Shown here piece after piece: positions 63,357-64,000 of a stretch of 64,000 bases of DNA. Source of the stretch: an uncultured Ruegeria sp. (GTDB lineage Bacteria; Pseudomonadota; Alphaproteobacteria; Rhodobacterales; Rhodobacteraceae); assembly GCF_947500045.1 (NCBI RefSeq), contig NZ_CANMQQ010000005.1, positions 62,001 to 126,000 of the forward strand. The letters are read 5' to 3'. The translations under genes were made by a program, and so were the position numbers. The notes below the pieces were generated by a model. That model was not told the origin of the DNA and searched no databases. It saw only the letters and a list, made by a program, of their open reading frames with translations. Every line of letters begins with the position of its first letter. The first letter of the stretch is position 1.

Positions 63357-64000
63357 ATGGCAGCTCCGGCTCAGAATCTCAGGATCAATGGCGACAGGCT
63401 ATGGGAGAGCCTGATGGAGATGGCCAAGATCGGGCCTGGGGTGGCAGGCGGGAACAACCGCCAAACCCTGACTGATGAAGATGCTGAAGGGCGCGCATTG
63501 TTTCAGAAATGGTGCGAAGATGCGGGCTGCTCGATGGGGGTCGATCAGATGGGGAATATGTTCGCCCATCGTGAAGGCACGGACCCGCAGGCTTTGCCGG
63601 TTTATGTAGGATCGCATCTGGATACGCAGCCCACCGGCGGCAAATATGACGGCGTGTTGGGTGTTCTAGGCGGGCTGGAGATCATCCGAACCCTCAACGA
63701 TTTGGGAATCAAGACCAAGCACCCTGTTGTGGCGACCAACTGGACCAATGAAGAGGGTACGCGATACGCTCCTGCGATGTTGTCTTCGGGTGTGTTTGCA
63801 GGGATGCATACGCAGGATTGGGCCTATGATCGCGAGGACGCAGAAGGGAAGACATTCGGCGATGAACTGAAGCGTATCGGCTGGCAGGGCGATGAGGAAG
63901 TGGGCGCGCGCAAGATGCACGCCTTCTTTGAACTTCATATTGAACAAGGGCCGATCTTAGAGGCCGAAGGGAAAGATATCGGTGTTGTTACGCATGGCCA
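63357..64000 (+). CDS. Hydantoinase/carbamoylase-family amidase (N-carbamoyl-beta-alanine amidohydrolase), 5' part
   Basis: First ~214 residues; the gene runs off the right edge. M20-type zinc amidase: NNRQTLTDEDAEGRALFQKW, VGSHLDTQPTGGKYDGVLGVLGGLEI (metal ligands His, Asp), TNEEGTRYAPAMLSSGVFAG (Glu pair) and ELHIEQGPILEAEG. In the reductive pyrimidine pathway this enzyme releases beta-alanine, carbon dioxide and ammonia from N-carbamoyl-beta-alanine. AGGGAAG precedes ATG 63357. The dihydropyrimidinase gene is probably just past the window; this is an inference. Confidence 0.88.
   Translation, partial: MAAPAQNLRINGDRLWESLMEMAKIGPGVAGGNNRQTLTDEDAEGRALFQKWCEDAGCSMGVDQMGNMFAHREGTDPQALPVYVGSHLDTQPTGGKYDGVLGVLGGLEIIRTLNDLGIKTKHPVVATNWTNEEGTRYAPAMLSSGVFAGMHTQDWAYDREDAEGKTFGDELKRIGWQGDEEVGARKMHAFFELHIEQGPILEAEGKDIGVVTHG

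Overview
The window looks like ordinary chromosome from a marine Roseobacter-group alphaproteobacterium (Rhodobacteraceae, close to Ruegeria/Roseobacter). The case rests on moderately high GC, dense coding, and family content and gene neighbourhoods typical of that clade: RpoH, an FdxA-CarD pair, a SUV3-like helicase followed by an S4 protein, an aa3-type oxidase subunit I, and a RutR/PreTA pyrimidine block. No species can be named from the sequence alone. I see no prophage, insertion sequence, CRISPR array or rRNA. There is one tRNA, tRNA-Leu(GAG).

Layout. 1-9.2 kb: end of glmM, a DMT exporter, an ArsR/AHSA1 pair, ilvC facing two Lrp/AsnC regulators, a HutC-type regulator facing a class-V aminotransferase, a UbiH-like hydroxylase, an HAD nucleotidase and a GntR/FCD regulator. 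9.2-21.1 kb: a GspE-N-domain glycosyltransferase, carA, YqeY, DUF2244, a DsbA-like isomerase, bestrophin, ctaD (with an FNR-type box upstream), a HIT protein, a MerR regulator/CDF metal exporter pair, lipB, an FrnE-like protein and tRNA-Leu. 21.1-31.1 kb: two divergent operons for amino-sugar (MurNAc/GlcNAc-type) uptake and breakdown. They comprise an ABC importer, a Gfo/Idh/MocA oxidoreductase and MurQ on the minus strand, and a BadF-type kinase, GntR regulator, SIS deaminase and NagA on the plus strand. 31.2-48.9 kb: a fucosyltransferase-like TPR protein, RluD, RpoH, an oxidoreductase, PepF, a lysophospholipase, a SUV3-like helicase/S4/FdxA/CarD run, a potassium channel with a zinc ribbon, cobS and cobT. 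49-64 kb: a KefB-like antiporter, Lrp plus hppD, a GspL/GspC-like fusion protein, SIMPL, GNAT, metY, a GT8-like protein, a cupin, and reductive pyrimidine catabolism (preT, preA, rutR and the start of an N-carbamoyl amidase).

The most interesting signals are regulatory. The amino-sugar intergenic region carries the same two-box operator (ATACC repeated every 11 bp) in inverted orientation at each end, so one GntR protein could shut off both operons symmetrically. Near-perfect RutR boxes sit in front of both preT and the amidase, tying RutR to the reductive pyrimidine pathway. A perfect FNR/FnrL box lies upstream of ctaD, and a sigma-32-type promoter lies upstream of rpoH. A terminator hairpin contains the ribosome-binding site of the glycosyltransferase behind carA. 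Two 19-bp palindromes with a shared TTCG(T/A)CGAA core fill the gap between preA and a small conserved gene.

I did not find a clearly new defence or mobile system. The best candidates for undescribed biology are the orphan GspL/GspC-like fusion protein, the zinc-ribbon channel, the HIRRGD-TPR protein and the phased amino-sugar operator.
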